Shown: in pieces, positions 8,714 to 17,024 of the stretch
Numbering within the stretch: the first letter of the stretch is position 1
How the letters are laid out: every line of letters begins with the position of its first letter
Assembly (NCBI GenBank): GCA_964613055.1
Contig: CAZTGD010000003.1
Coordinates: 36,887 to 100,886 of the forward strand
Direction of reading: 5' to 3'
From: JAXGMQ01 sp964613055
Lineage (GTDB): Bacteria > Caldisericota > Caldisericia > JAAYUI01
Length of the DNA stretch: 64,000 nt
Notes under the pieces: model-generated
Database searches by the model: none
Told to the model about the DNA's origin: nothing
Seen by the model: the letters and a program-made list of their open reading frames with translations, nothing else
Translations under genes and position numbers: made by a program

Positions 8714-11350
8714 TTGAAAAAACTATCAACAATGATTCTTATAACCTGCATCATTTTGTCTGGGAGTATTAATGCAAACACTCAAGCAAGCGAGACAGTG
8801 ACACATGAAGATCTAGAAACATTACAATTAGGATTGCAGGTTATGCCTGGTTGTGAAAAGATACTACTTTCATGGCATGAGGTGCATGGCGCAGTAGAGT
8901 ACAACGTCTTCCGAGACGGAACTCTATTCGGCAGACTCGCTGATACGCTGTGGATTGATACAAAAGCGGGTCATAACAACCACACATATCAAATAGAGGC
9001 AATCAATGATGATAACCAAACGATTGCCTATTCATGGGCGATTGATGGTCGGACCAACTGCTTTGACCCAAACATCTGCGACATAGAACTCAACTATACT
9101 CTGGACTCAAAGCGGTACAGGGTGAATGGAGTAGAGAAGGGTCCAATGGACGCTCCTCCAGTCATTATTCAGGGAAGGATGTATCTGGTCGTTCGCTATG
9201 TTACTGAGGAAGTAGGAGCGACACTATCCTGGGATGGGGATGAGAAGAAAGTAACCATTACAACAGCGAATGGAGACATCATTGAGTTGTGGATAGGCAG
9301 ACCGATGGCCACAGTAAATGGTTCATCGACAGCCATAGACCCAGACAATTACGAAGTGACACCCTGTATAGTAAACGGTAGAACACTCCTCCCTATGAGG
9401 TTTGTTGCAGAGCAACTTGGAGCAACAGATCCTGAGGACATAGTATGGAACGACGAAACAAAAACAGTAACACTGAGAATTATGGATGTTGAATGCCCAG
9501 AACCCGATATATTCTGTCTGACAGTACTGGATACTGATTCAACAAAGTGGCTCGTTAAGTGTGTGGACTCAACTCGAAACCATGTTGATGTCCTTCTTAA
9601 TCAGGAGTACTGCAAATACAGTGCATCCCTTGAACGAGGAGAACTGATTAATGTTGCTGGAGAAGCAAGTAAGGAAAATAGTTACACATACTCAATAGAA
9701 GCCAGATGGATTGAGCCTGTGACCGATGAAACGACAATCACCTGCTTCCCATCAGATTGCATGGAAGGTCAGTTGACCTACATTCAGGATGACGAGGAAA
9801 AAACCCTCAAATACAAATTACCATTCAGTGAAATCGAGTCATCAAGCAACAATTATGCCATTAAGGCAGTCTGTGACTCAGAAACAAATGAGATACTGTG
9901 GTGGGAACCGTTGATTTATCAACAAGATAAAAAATCATCGACTTCTTTTTCTAGATCGGTACATGTTATTAAATTAGATAAACAGAAAAATAGGATTCTT
10001 ACTAGACAAGAACCCGACATACATGCTCCTGCTGATTGGATATATTTTGATTTTTCAACGGAGCATTTGAATTCGATTACAGAAAGTTGTTATAAGGTAG
10101 ATTATAGAGTAAATTATCTTGGGTTAATGATATCTGACACATCCATGGAATTATGGGATTGTCCTGTTCCATTCAATATTATACCAAAAGAAGGCGGTAC
10201 TAATTTTTATCCTGATTATGAAACATATCGTAGTTTTTTTATTCATAACAAAGATTCTGAAAATCATTGGTTCAATGTTTCGATGCTCATTGATGACGGA
10301 AAAAATGTTCAGGAACACAAGATCGATAGGCTTTATGTGAAATCAAAAAAGTTACTAGAGGTTGACTGTCCATTCACTACTCCTAGTGAAGCTAGTAATT
10401 TTAAGATAGGGGTAAAAGTAGAAAGTAATTTAACTGTGAAAGAGAGCTGGGTAGAGATTGTGTGTAAGGAATTCTCTTTTGATCTATCTGTTAAAAGATC
10501 AGATGTAAGATTCTATATGAACTATCCTGTAACAATAGATTTTGAAGTAAAGAACATATTTGATTGTGACATTAATGCGTTAGTTAGTTTAGAACTATTG
10601 AATGATTCCGAAAATATATTAATAAACCAAAAGAAAATTATAGTTCCTTCTTCTGAAGCAAAACGATTTCTTATGCCAGTAACATGGCAAGAACTAAAAA
10701 CAAATAACAAAGAAACTGATATAATAATCAAGGTAGAATCTAACGGTGTAGTTGAGACAAGAGTTATCCACTCTTCATTTGTTGATTACTTGGCTCCAGA
10801 AATTGTGATTTCAGAGATTAGAAATGATGAGAATAAGAAAACTGTCGTATTCGGTGATATAAATTGGAATGAACTAATAGGATACAAGATAATTGTGCAT
10901 TGGGGAGACGGAAATACAAGCGATTATTCTAGATTCCCACTTGAACATGTGTATAGTGAATGGGGAAGATACTTAATATCTATTGAAGCTCATAGTAAGG
11001 ATGGTTCAGTGAGTTTTTGGGAGAGTGAATATCTATGTGAAAAGCCTTTGCCACCACCACCAATTATTGAAAGGGTAGATATTGACAGCATTATGCCAGC
11101 TAATAAAACGATTAGATTTACTGTATATGTGAATTGGGGTAAGTGTTCTGTGTCTGATATATATATTGATTGGGGGGATGGTTTAGAATCAAAATCTAAT
11201 TTCAATGAGTTCAGGCACACTTATGAAGAGTGCGGTTCATATACAATGACTATACAAGCTATATCGTATGAGGATGGTGTAAGATCCAATCCTGTAGTTT
11301 ACAGCTTATATGTTGGAATAAATTTTATCTTATATGTAAGGTTAAGGTAG
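8714..11350 (+). CDS. Exported Fn3-stalk-PKD protein (paralogue 3)
   Basis: The start is TTG 8714 with GGGAG about 8 bases upstream; the product begins K-K-L-S-T-M and a signal peptide. The domain order matches paralogue 2: Fn3-like (about 35-115), stalk (about 125-258, G-P-M-D-A-P-P and G-R-T-L-L-P-M-R-F-V-A-E-Q-L-G-A), OB-like unit (C-L-T-V-L-D-T-D-S-T-K-W-L-V-K-C), middle region, then two PKD units with H-W-G-D-G and D-W-G-D-G. Base use changes by eye near 9920: the first 400 codons favour C-ending codons, the rest is clearly AT-richer, which suggests a mosaic gene. The first 22 bases around its start recur at the start of the pseudogene downstream. Role unknown, probably extracellular structure or binding. 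Confidence 0.78.
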   Translation: MKKLSTMILITCIILSGSINANTQASETVTHEDLETLQLGLQVMPGCEKILLSWHEVHGAVEYNVFRDGTLFGRLADTLWIDTKAGHNNHTYQIEAINDDNQTIAYSWAIDGRTNCFDPNICDIELNYTLDSKRYRVNGVEKGPMDAPPVIIQGRMYLVVRYVTEEVGATLSWDGDEKKVTITTANGDIIELWIGRPMATVNGSSTAIDPDNYEVTPCIVNGRTLLPMRFVAEQLGATDPEDIVWNDETKTVTLRIMDVECPEPDIFCLTVLDTDSTKWLVKCVDSTRNHVDVLLNQEYCKYSASLERGELINVAGEASKENSYTYSIEARWIEPVTDETTITCFPSDCMEGQLTYIQDDEEKTLKYKLPFSEIESSSNNYAIKAVCDSETNEILWWEPLIYQQDKKSSTSFSRSVHVIKLDKQKNRILTRQEPDIHAPADWIYFDFSTEHLNSITESCYKVDYRVNYLGLMISDTSMELWDCPVPFNIIPKEGGTNFYPDYETYRSFFIHNKDSENHWFNVSMLIDDGKNVQEHKIDRLYVKSKKLLEVDCPFTTPSEASNFKIGVKVESNLTVKESWVEIVCKEFSFDLSVKRSDVRFYMNYPVTIDFEVKNIFDCDINALVSLELLNDSENILINQKKIIVPSSEAKRFLMPVTWQELKTNNKETDIIIKVESNGVVETRVIHSSFVDYLAPEIVISEIRNDENKKTVVFGDINWNELIGYKIIVHWGDGNTSDYSRFPLEHVYSEWGRYLISIEAHSKDGSVSFWESEYLCEKPLPPPPIIERVDIDSIMPANKTIRFTVYVNWGKCSVSDIYIDWGDGLESKSNFNEFRHTYEECGSYTMTIQAISYEDGVRSNPVVYSLYVGINFILYVRLR

Positions 11351-11410
11351 ACAAACTTTGCTATGTTTACTTTGATTTATTTAGCAATGTGTTTTAGAAA
11401 GGTGGTAACT

Positions 11411-12237
11411 TTGAAAAAACTATCAACAATTAGTGTATGTGAGTTAGTGAACTAGTCGAGCCCCATGTTGATTTTGATTTCACAGAAACCTCGTTGGATA
11501 GGATAGAAGGTTGGGATGAATTAAAAGTAATACCAAACAAGAGAGATAGTTTTACACTCCCATTGCTCTGGAGTGATGTGGCAAATGTTGCCACGGAAAC
11601 AAGGTTCACAGTTATTGTATCCTTGGGTGATGTGACAAAGAGCGAATCTGTCTTATTAAAAGCCTTGGACTATATACCTCCGGAGTTAGTTATTTCTACA
11701 ATCTCTAACAACAGAGAGAAACTGACTACTGTATATGGCGATGTTAACTGGAATGAACTTGATCCGGATAGAATAATCGTCGATTGGGGAGATGGTGAAA
11801 CCAGCGAGGGTCTGTCGTTCCCATTCGATCATAAATATGATTCCTGGGGTAACTATTCGATATCAATCGAAGCTCATAGCAAAGAAGGGGCGGTTGGGAC
11901 CTACGCTGAGATGTATCTTTGTACAGAACCTCCCCCTCAACCTCCTGTAATCAGAAAAGTTATTTTCAATCCTGTGATGCCTAAACAGTATACAATTGAG
12001 ATGGAGGTTGAAGTGGATTGGGGCGACTATAAGAAGGGTAGAGTGAAAGTAGATTGGGGAGATGGGGATAAGGACAATTCGAGTCGACTTTCATTCAAAC
12101 ATACTTACCCGAGAAAAATGGACTTTTACACAATGACAATTACTGCAATATCATCAGAGGATAATGTGGAATCGAAACCTGTGAAATATGGTCTGCTTGT
12201 AATGTCTTTTCTGATTATGATTTCTAGAATCGGGTGA
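11411..12237 (+). pseudogene. Deleted fourth copy of the Fn3-stalk-PKD family
   Basis: TTG 11411 begins with the same six codons as paralogue 3 (a 22-bp identity, 8712-8733 and 11409-11430), preceded by GGTGG, but the frame stops at TAG 11453-11455. In another frame, coding for the family's C-terminus resumes straight after (readable from about 11443, first usable start TTG 11494). It runs to 12237 with two good PKD units (V-D-W-G-D-G-E-T-S-E-G and V-D-W-G-D-G-D-K-D) and the P-P-P-Q-P-P linker. The Fn3, stalk and OB parts are missing. This is best explained by one large internal deletion plus loss of frame. A 247-residue product from TTG 11494 would lack a signal peptide, so it is unlikely to be exported. 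Confidence 0.8.
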
Positions 12238-12283
12238 TTTGAATGGTAAATTACGATTCTATGAGATAATCATAAAAATCTAG

Positions 12284-12311
12284 TTGAGATGTTTACTCCA
12301 TCTATTAGAAT
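12284..12311 (+). promoter_or_regulatory. Promoter for carbamate kinase, leaderless arrangement
   Basis: TTGAGA (12284-12289), a 16-bp spacer and TAGAAT (12306-12311) end 7 bases before ATG 12319. No Shine-Dalgarno site precedes that ATG. The alternative ATG at 12289 overlaps the -35 box, which argues against it. Confidence 0.55.
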
Positions 12312-12318
12312 CTTTCAG

Positions 12319-13254
12319 ATGGAAACTTTAGTTATTGCTATTGGTGGGAATTCGTTGCTTCTGCCCGGATCACCGATGTCGGTCGAGAATCAAAGATCAG
12401 CAGTATGGGAGACTGCATTTCATCTGTCTGCATTAGCAATATCGGGATACAGGATCGTTATCACACATGGCAATGGACCACAGGTTGGTCAGATAATGAG
12501 GAGGTCTGAACTGGCTAAGGATGAGGTACCACCGACAGTTTTAGATTACGCTGTAGCCGAAACGCAAGGTGGTATTGGATATCAGATACAACAAGCCTTA
12601 GTAGATGAACTTGGGAAACGTGGACGTCATATTCCAGTTGCAACCGTTGTAACCCAGGTTGAAGTGTCCAAGGACGATCCTGGATTCAAGCATCCAACAA
12701 AACCCATTGGAAGTTTTATGGATAAAGAGACTGCCATGGACAGGAAACTCAAGTTGGGCTGGCAGGTAACTGAGGATTCTGGAAGGGGCTGGAGAAGGAT
12801 TGTCGCCTCACCGTGGCCTCAGAAGATTATTGAAAAAGACACGATAAAGATGCTTGTGGATGCTGGAACGATAGTCATCGCCTGCGGAGGTGGTGGGATA
12901 CCAGTAACCAACGGTGCCGTCGAGGTATCAGGCGTAGAAGCCGTTATTGACAAGGACAGAGCATCATCAGTGCTTGCAGGTGAGTTGTCAGCTGATATTC
13001 TTCTCATATCAACTGCTGTAAAGAAGGTTTGTCTGAACTTTGGTAAACCCAACGAGGTCAGTCTTGACAAACTAACTGTTTCCGAAGCAAAGCAGTACAT
13101 TAATGAAGGTCATTTCGCAAAAGGCTCGATGCTTCCCAAGATAGAAGCGTGTGTCCATTTCCTTGAAAATGGTGGCAAGAAAGCGATCATCACTGATCCA
13201 AACCACATCGAAAAAGCCCTTAAGGGAGAATCAGGAACGATTATTTCACAGTGA
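12319..13254 (+). CDS. arcC: Carbamate kinase
   Basis: The product of 311 residues has the usual length for carbamate kinase (amino-acid kinase fold), which makes ATP and carbamate from ADP and carbamoyl phosphate in arginine, citrulline or allantoin breakdown, or runs in reverse. Family marks are A-I-G-G-N-S-L near the N-terminus, T-H-G-N-G-P-Q-V-G, the A-C-G-G-G-G-I-P-V segment, and V-I-D-K-D-R-A-S-S-V-L-A. The first in-frame ATG (12289) would add ten residues not found in the family, so ATG 12319 is chosen. No arginine deiminase or ornithine transcarbamoylase gene is nearby. The stop overlaps the next gene's GTG start by four bases, so the two are translationally coupled. Confidence 0.93.
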   Translation: METLVIAIGGNSLLLPGSPMSVENQRSAVWETAFHLSALAISGYRIVITHGNGPQVGQIMRRSELAKDEVPPTVLDYAVAETQGGIGYQIQQALVDELGKRGRHIPVATVVTQVEVSKDDPGFKHPTKPIGSFMDKETAMDRKLKLGWQVTEDSGRGWRRIVASPWPQKIIEKDTIKMLVDAGTIVIACGGGGIPVTNGAVEVSGVEAVIDKDRASSVLAGELSADILLISTAVKKVCLNFGKPNEVSLDKLTVSEAKQYINEGHFAKGSMLPKIEACVHFLENGGKKAIITDPNHIEKALKGESGTIISQ

Positions 13255-14522
13255 TCAAACATATAATAGTTGCAATCGATGGACCTGTTGCCGCTGGGAA
13301 AACCACAGTAGGCAGAGATGTGGCAAAAAGAATTGGAGCTAACTTCCTGGACTCTGGTAAACTTTACAGGGTAGCCGCCCTCGCGTCCATGAACAGCGAT
13401 AAATCCCTTGACGATTTACTAGGTTCAATCTCTGTTAATTTAAAAGGACAACGCATTTTTCTTGATGGTAAAAACGTTTCTAAACAGATTAACACTCCAG
13501 AGGTTGGAGAAAAAGCCTCAGTTCTCTCTAAGCAACCTAGACTAAGGGATTGGGTAAATCAAAGAATAAGATCAATTGCCATGGATGAATCCATAGTGAT
13601 TGCTGGTAGAGATATCGGAACAGTAGTACTACCGAGTTCACATGTAAAAATCTTTCTAACAGCGGACCAGCAGACAAGAGCGCACAGGAGATTTCTCGAC
13701 TTGAGAGGGAATACTTCTGAGAGCGATGTCCTAAAAGCAATAGAAAAAAGGGATGAAAGGGATTCTAAAAGGGATATTGCCCCCTTAAAACCTGCTGATG
13801 ATTCAGTGACTATTGATTCAACATCTCTTTCAAAAAAACAAGTAGTTAAGGAAATAGTTACTCTTTCACGAACATATCTGAACTCGATCGTTTTAAGCAG
13901 ATGGTGGAGGTTTTCGTATTTTGTGGCTGGAACGATTTCGAAGTGGTTTTTCGGGTATAGGTATTTCGGAAAAGGGCACATTCCAGCAAATGGTCCTGTT
14001 ATTGTAATAGCAAATCACACTAGTATCTTCGATGTTTTCTTCATTGGTCTTGCACTCCCGAGGATGGGTAGATATATAGCTAAGGAAGAACTTTTTTCCA
14101 TTCCAGTAATATCAGCATGCGTCAGAGGGTACAACGCCATCCCGGTAAGAAGGGAAGGAGTTGGAAAGAAGATGGTGATGGCTGTCAGGAAGGCATTGAG
14201 TGAGGATGGATTGTTAACGATATTCCCTGAGGGAACAAGATCAAAAACGGGCAATCTCTCAGGAAGGTACCATAATGGAACATTCAAATTCGCTCATGCT
14301 ACAGGTGCAGTTGTCATTCCCGCAGGAATAACAGGTGCATTTAAGATACTGCCCACGGGCAGGAAATGGCCACATATGGGAAAAGTTACAGTCAATGTTG
14401 GTGAACCGATCGAATGGGACAGATCAATCAAGCATCCTGATAATGCTTTTTTTGACAGTGTTACCGAAAAGGCTATGACCAAGATATCGAAATTAGCAGG
14501 TCAAAACTCAGAATCTGAATGA
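13251..14522 (+). CDS. Fused cytidylate kinase and 1-acylglycerol-3-phosphate acyltransferase
   Basis: Residues 1 to about 210 are a cytidylate kinase (CMP/dCMP to the diphosphate) with the P-loop G-P-V-A-A-G-K-T at 11-18 and the A-G-R-D-I-G segment that binds CMP. Residues from about 225 to 423 are a PlsC-type acyltransferase (lysophosphatidate to phosphatidate at the membrane) with the N-H-T-S-I-F-D catalytic box (His256, Asp261) and F-P-E-G-T-R at 325-330. The start is GTG 13251 in a GTGA overlap with arcC. Both domains look intact. Cmk-PlsC fusions are known in some anaerobic bacteria; whether the two activities are coordinated is not known. It is convergent with menG, 8 bp apart. Confidence 0.92.
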   Translation: MIKHIIVAIDGPVAAGKTTVGRDVAKRIGANFLDSGKLYRVAALASMNSDKSLDDLLGSISVNLKGQRIFLDGKNVSKQINTPEVGEKASVLSKQPRLRDWVNQRIRSIAMDESIVIAGRDIGTVVLPSSHVKIFLTADQQTRAHRRFLDLRGNTSESDVLKAIEKRDERDSKRDIAPLKPADDSVTIDSTSLSKKQVVKEIVTLSRTYLNSIVLSRWWRFSYFVAGTISKWFFGYRYFGKGHIPANGPVIVIANHTSIFDVFFIGLALPRMGRYIAKEELFSIPVISACVRGYNAIPVRREGVGKKMVMAVRKALSEDGLLTIFPEGTRSKTGNLSGRYHNGTFKFAHATGAVVIPAGITGAFKILPTGRKWPHMGKVTVNVGEPIEWDRSIKHPDNAFFDSVTEKAMTKISKLAGQNSESE

Positions 14523-14530
14523 TGTGAGTA

Positions 14531-15229
14531 TCAATTTGTAGCTGTGTATATGGTAACAATCCCTCCGAATATAGGCATTGGTCGATTAACTCTTTTGAAA
14601 TGATTGTTCATGGTGTCACATATCGAATCGCTTGAGGGAAACGTTTCGATAGAATTAACAAAGTACCTGAACATGTCATAGTCACCCGATAAGGCTGTGC
14701 CAATAGCTGGGATGATGTACCTGAGATAGAATTGATATGGGATGCGAATCCACTCTTTTTCAGGGATTGAGAATTCCATGATATGTATTGAACCACCTGG
14801 GTTGATTACTCGAGATATCTCGCTAAACCCCAGATTGATATCGGGTAGATTTCTCAATCCAAATACCATGGTTGCTATATCAAATGACGAACTGTCGAAA
14901 GGGAGGTTGAGGATATCTCCTCTGATGAGTCTGATCCTTTCACTAAGATTCAGATTTTTGACTTTTTTCTTTGCTATCTCAAGCATGCCTTCAGACAGAT
15001 CAACGCCCGTGATTTGGATGTTTGCAGATTTTCGAGCCATTTGAATTGCGATATCACCAGTACCGCATGCAAGGTCTATTGACTTTTTTTGTCCTTGTAT
15101 ATCTATTGTTTTGATAAACCTGTTACGCCAGTATAGATCAAAGCCAAAGGACATGAAACGATTGATCAAATCGTATCTGTTGGCAATTCGAGTGAAATTG
15201 TTTGAAATACTTTTCTTCTTGTCTTCCAT
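14531..15229 (-). CDS. menG: Demethylmenaquinone methyltransferase (MenG/UbiE family)
   Basis: The product is 232 residues, normal for the family. It has the N-terminal Y-D-L-I-N-R-F-M-S-F-G box, the SAM loop D-L-A-C-G-T-G-D-I-A (about 51-60), F-G-L-R-N-L-P-D, and the C-terminal G-D-Y-D-M-F-R-Y-F segment with S-I-E-T-F-P. The enzyme performs the last step of menaquinone (or ubiquinone) synthesis, C-methylation of the quinone ring using SAM. Menaquinone is the more likely product because the rest of the window suggests anaerobic respiration. No other quinone genes are in the window. There is no Shine-Dalgarno site; a TATACT box lies 7 bases before the ATG. Confidence 0.9.
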   Translation of the reverse strand: MEDKKKSISNNFTRIANRYDLINRFMSFGFDLYWRNRFIKTIDIQGQKKSIDLACGTGDIAIQMARKSANIQITGVDLSEGMLEIAKKKVKNLNLSERIRLIRGDILNLPFDSSSFDIATMVFGLRNLPDINLGFSEISRVINPGGSIHIMEFSIPEKEWIRIPYQFYLRYIIPAIGTALSGDYDMFRYFVNSIETFPSSDSICDTMNNHFKRVNRPMPIFGGIVTIYTATN

Positions 15230-15236
15230 ATTGATT

Positions 15237-15242
15237 AGTATA
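15237..15242 (-). promoter_or_regulatory. -10 box of menG, leaderless arrangement
   Basis: TATACT on the minus strand (15242-15237) ends 7 bases before ATG 15229, again with no ribosome-binding site. No good -35 box is visible at 16-18 bp, so this site alone is weaker evidence than the other leaderless promoters. Confidence 0.4.
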
Positions 15243-15295
15243 TCCGCTTCTCACTGTGTTACTTTAACTTCGCTGATGATTTTGGTAGCATCTAT

Positions 15296-16723
15296 ATGGA
15301 AGGGGTAGTCGTGAAGATAACTGAAGGTAAGATTCTATTTGAAGGAGAGCGTAATGGCGTTGCTTTTTTGTTCGCATTCCTGTCATTTGCAATTTGTTTG
15401 ACTATTATGATTAATGTTATACAATCATATGTATTCCCAATAGGTTCTGAATCCATTATTTTTTTGATCGGATTCCTTTTAGTTTTAGGTCCACTATTAG
15501 TGTACGGGGTTGTTTACGGTATTGGATTCTATACTTCTAAAAGGAGAGTCAGATTTGTATTGAACGAAGATTCAGGAGAATTGTCGTTGTTTGTCGCTGG
15601 TAAGCTAAAGATGAAAACGAATAATTATTCATATAGTACTGCATTAAACAGAATGCATCGATTGTTATTTTTTCATTTTTCAATTACAGACGAAAATAAA
15701 TATATAACGAAAGATTATTATGAAAGAGTAGATTCGAGATTGAGGATGGATGGCATAACAATAGATCCTGATTATATAAGACATAATCTGATCCCAAGGA
15801 CACCCGATAGGTATCCCAGTTTTATATCGGATACATGGAAGATGCTGAAGGAATTTGATAAGAATAATGAATCAAGGGAAACATTTTCTCCTTTTGTTGA
15901 ATCAGATTCTGCTAATGATCAAAAGGCTGAATCAGCAAACCTGAAACGCTGGAATGAGTTGGTTGACATCCACTCCAGGTCTAAGATGTATAATCTTGAT
16001 GAGTTCAGAAAAAACCCAGACTACCTTGCATTGGACGATATTGAAAAAACAGCCTTTGACAGTGTGAACGGCAAAGAACTGCTTCACCTTCAATGTCACT
16101 TTGGTTTAAGTACTATGAGTTTTGAGCGTATGGGTGCCAGTGTTACGGGTATTGATTTCTCAGACAAAGCTATAGATAAAGCGATAATGATAGCCCATGA
16201 ATTATCGATGAATGCTAGGTTTATATGTAGCAACCTCTTCGATATCCATCAGGATTTAACAGGGCAGTTTGATTGCATATTCACTTCATATGGTGTCCTT
16301 TGCTGGTTGAAGGATCTTTTGGCATGGGGTAGGATTATCTCTGATTTCTTAAAACCAGGCGGTCAGTTCTTCATTGTCGAATTTCATCCGTTTGCTGGAA
16401 TCTTTGACGATGAATCGCAGGAATTGCAGACACGATATCCCTATTTTTCAGATGGAACCCCTTCTCATTATCAAAACGACTTTTCATATGCAGATGACAC
16501 GAAAATCCACAATGTTGATTCCTTTGAATGGACACACGACCTTGATGAAATAATGAACTCTATCCTTTCAGCCGGTCTTGTAATACGTGAATTCAAGGAG
16601 TATCGTCATTCCTGTTACAAGATGCTACCTTTCATGAAAAGAGTTCGAAGCAGAGAATACAGAATCAAAGGTGATCCGATACCATTGATGTTTTCAATAA
16701 AAGCTGAGAAACCACTTGATTAG
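15296..16723 (+). CDS. Membrane domain fused to a class I SAM-dependent methyltransferase
   Basis: The first 90 residues hold two hydrophobic segments (about 22-45 and 52-78), followed by a charged linker to about residue 210. The rest is a Rossmann-type methyltransferase: R-W-N-E-L-V-D-I-H-S-R-S at its start, L-L-H-L-Q-C-H-F-G as the SAM loop (C-H in place of the usual G-x-G), V-T-G-I-D-F-S, and L-K-P-G-G-Q-F-F-I-V-E-F-H. Soluble relatives of the methyltransferase part normally stand alone; the membrane part resembles nothing I recognise. ATG 15296 lacks a ribosome site. GTG 15311 has AAGGGG before it and may be the true start. The substrate is unknown. It is divergent from menG across 66 bp. 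Confidence 0.7.
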   Translation: MEGVVVKITEGKILFEGERNGVAFLFAFLSFAICLTIMINVIQSYVFPIGSESIIFLIGFLLVLGPLLVYGVVYGIGFYTSKRRVRFVLNEDSGELSLFVAGKLKMKTNNYSYSTALNRMHRLLFFHFSITDENKYITKDYYERVDSRLRMDGITIDPDYIRHNLIPRTPDRYPSFISDTWKMLKEFDKNNESRETFSPFVESDSANDQKAESANLKRWNELVDIHSRSKMYNLDEFRKNPDYLALDDIEKTAFDSVNGKELLHLQCHFGLSTMSFERMGASVTGIDFSDKAIDKAIMIAHELSMNARFICSNLFDIHQDLTGQFDCIFTSYGVLCWLKDLLAWGRIISDFLKPGGQFFIVEFHPFAGIFDDESQELQTRYPYFSDGTPSHYQNDFSYADDTKIHNVDSFEWTHDLDEIMNSILSAGLVIREFKEYRHSCYKMLPFMKRVRSREYRIKGDPIPLMFSIKAEKPLD

Positions 16724-16967
16724 AAATATTCATAATCATTTTCGTTGGCTTAAATTGAATGGTGTTTGGTCCTGATGTGCGTGATATATTTTGAATCAAA
16801 GCGAACCTCATGAATCCGTTTGACACCATGCAGACTGACAATATATTTTCACTCATTTTTCGATGATTGTATGTAATAATAGTCATTCAAATATGTATAT
16901 TTAGATCTAATTCACAAAGATCGTTGAGTCCTTTTGAAATAATTACCAAATTATCAATCAACGTGGG
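16724..16967. other. Intergenic region without recognisable gene
   Basis: With the promoter and leader that follow, this makes a 301-base gap between genes. No conserved reading frame, terminator hairpin or RNA gene is visible in it. Confidence 0.5.
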
Positions 16968-16996
16968 TTCACAAATGGTGATTTTCATGCTATACT
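16968..16996 (+). promoter_or_regulatory. Promoter of the three-gene exported-protein unit
   Basis: TTCACA (16968-16973), a 17-bp spacer and TATACT (16991-16996) each match the consensus in five of six positions. AAGGAG at 17011-17016 then precedes ATG 17025. The next two genes follow with gaps of 42 and 11 bases and no promoter or terminator between them, so this site probably drives all three. Confidence 0.65.
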
Positions 16997-17024
16997 CCCC
17001 ACAAACACTCAAGGAGTATGCTGG

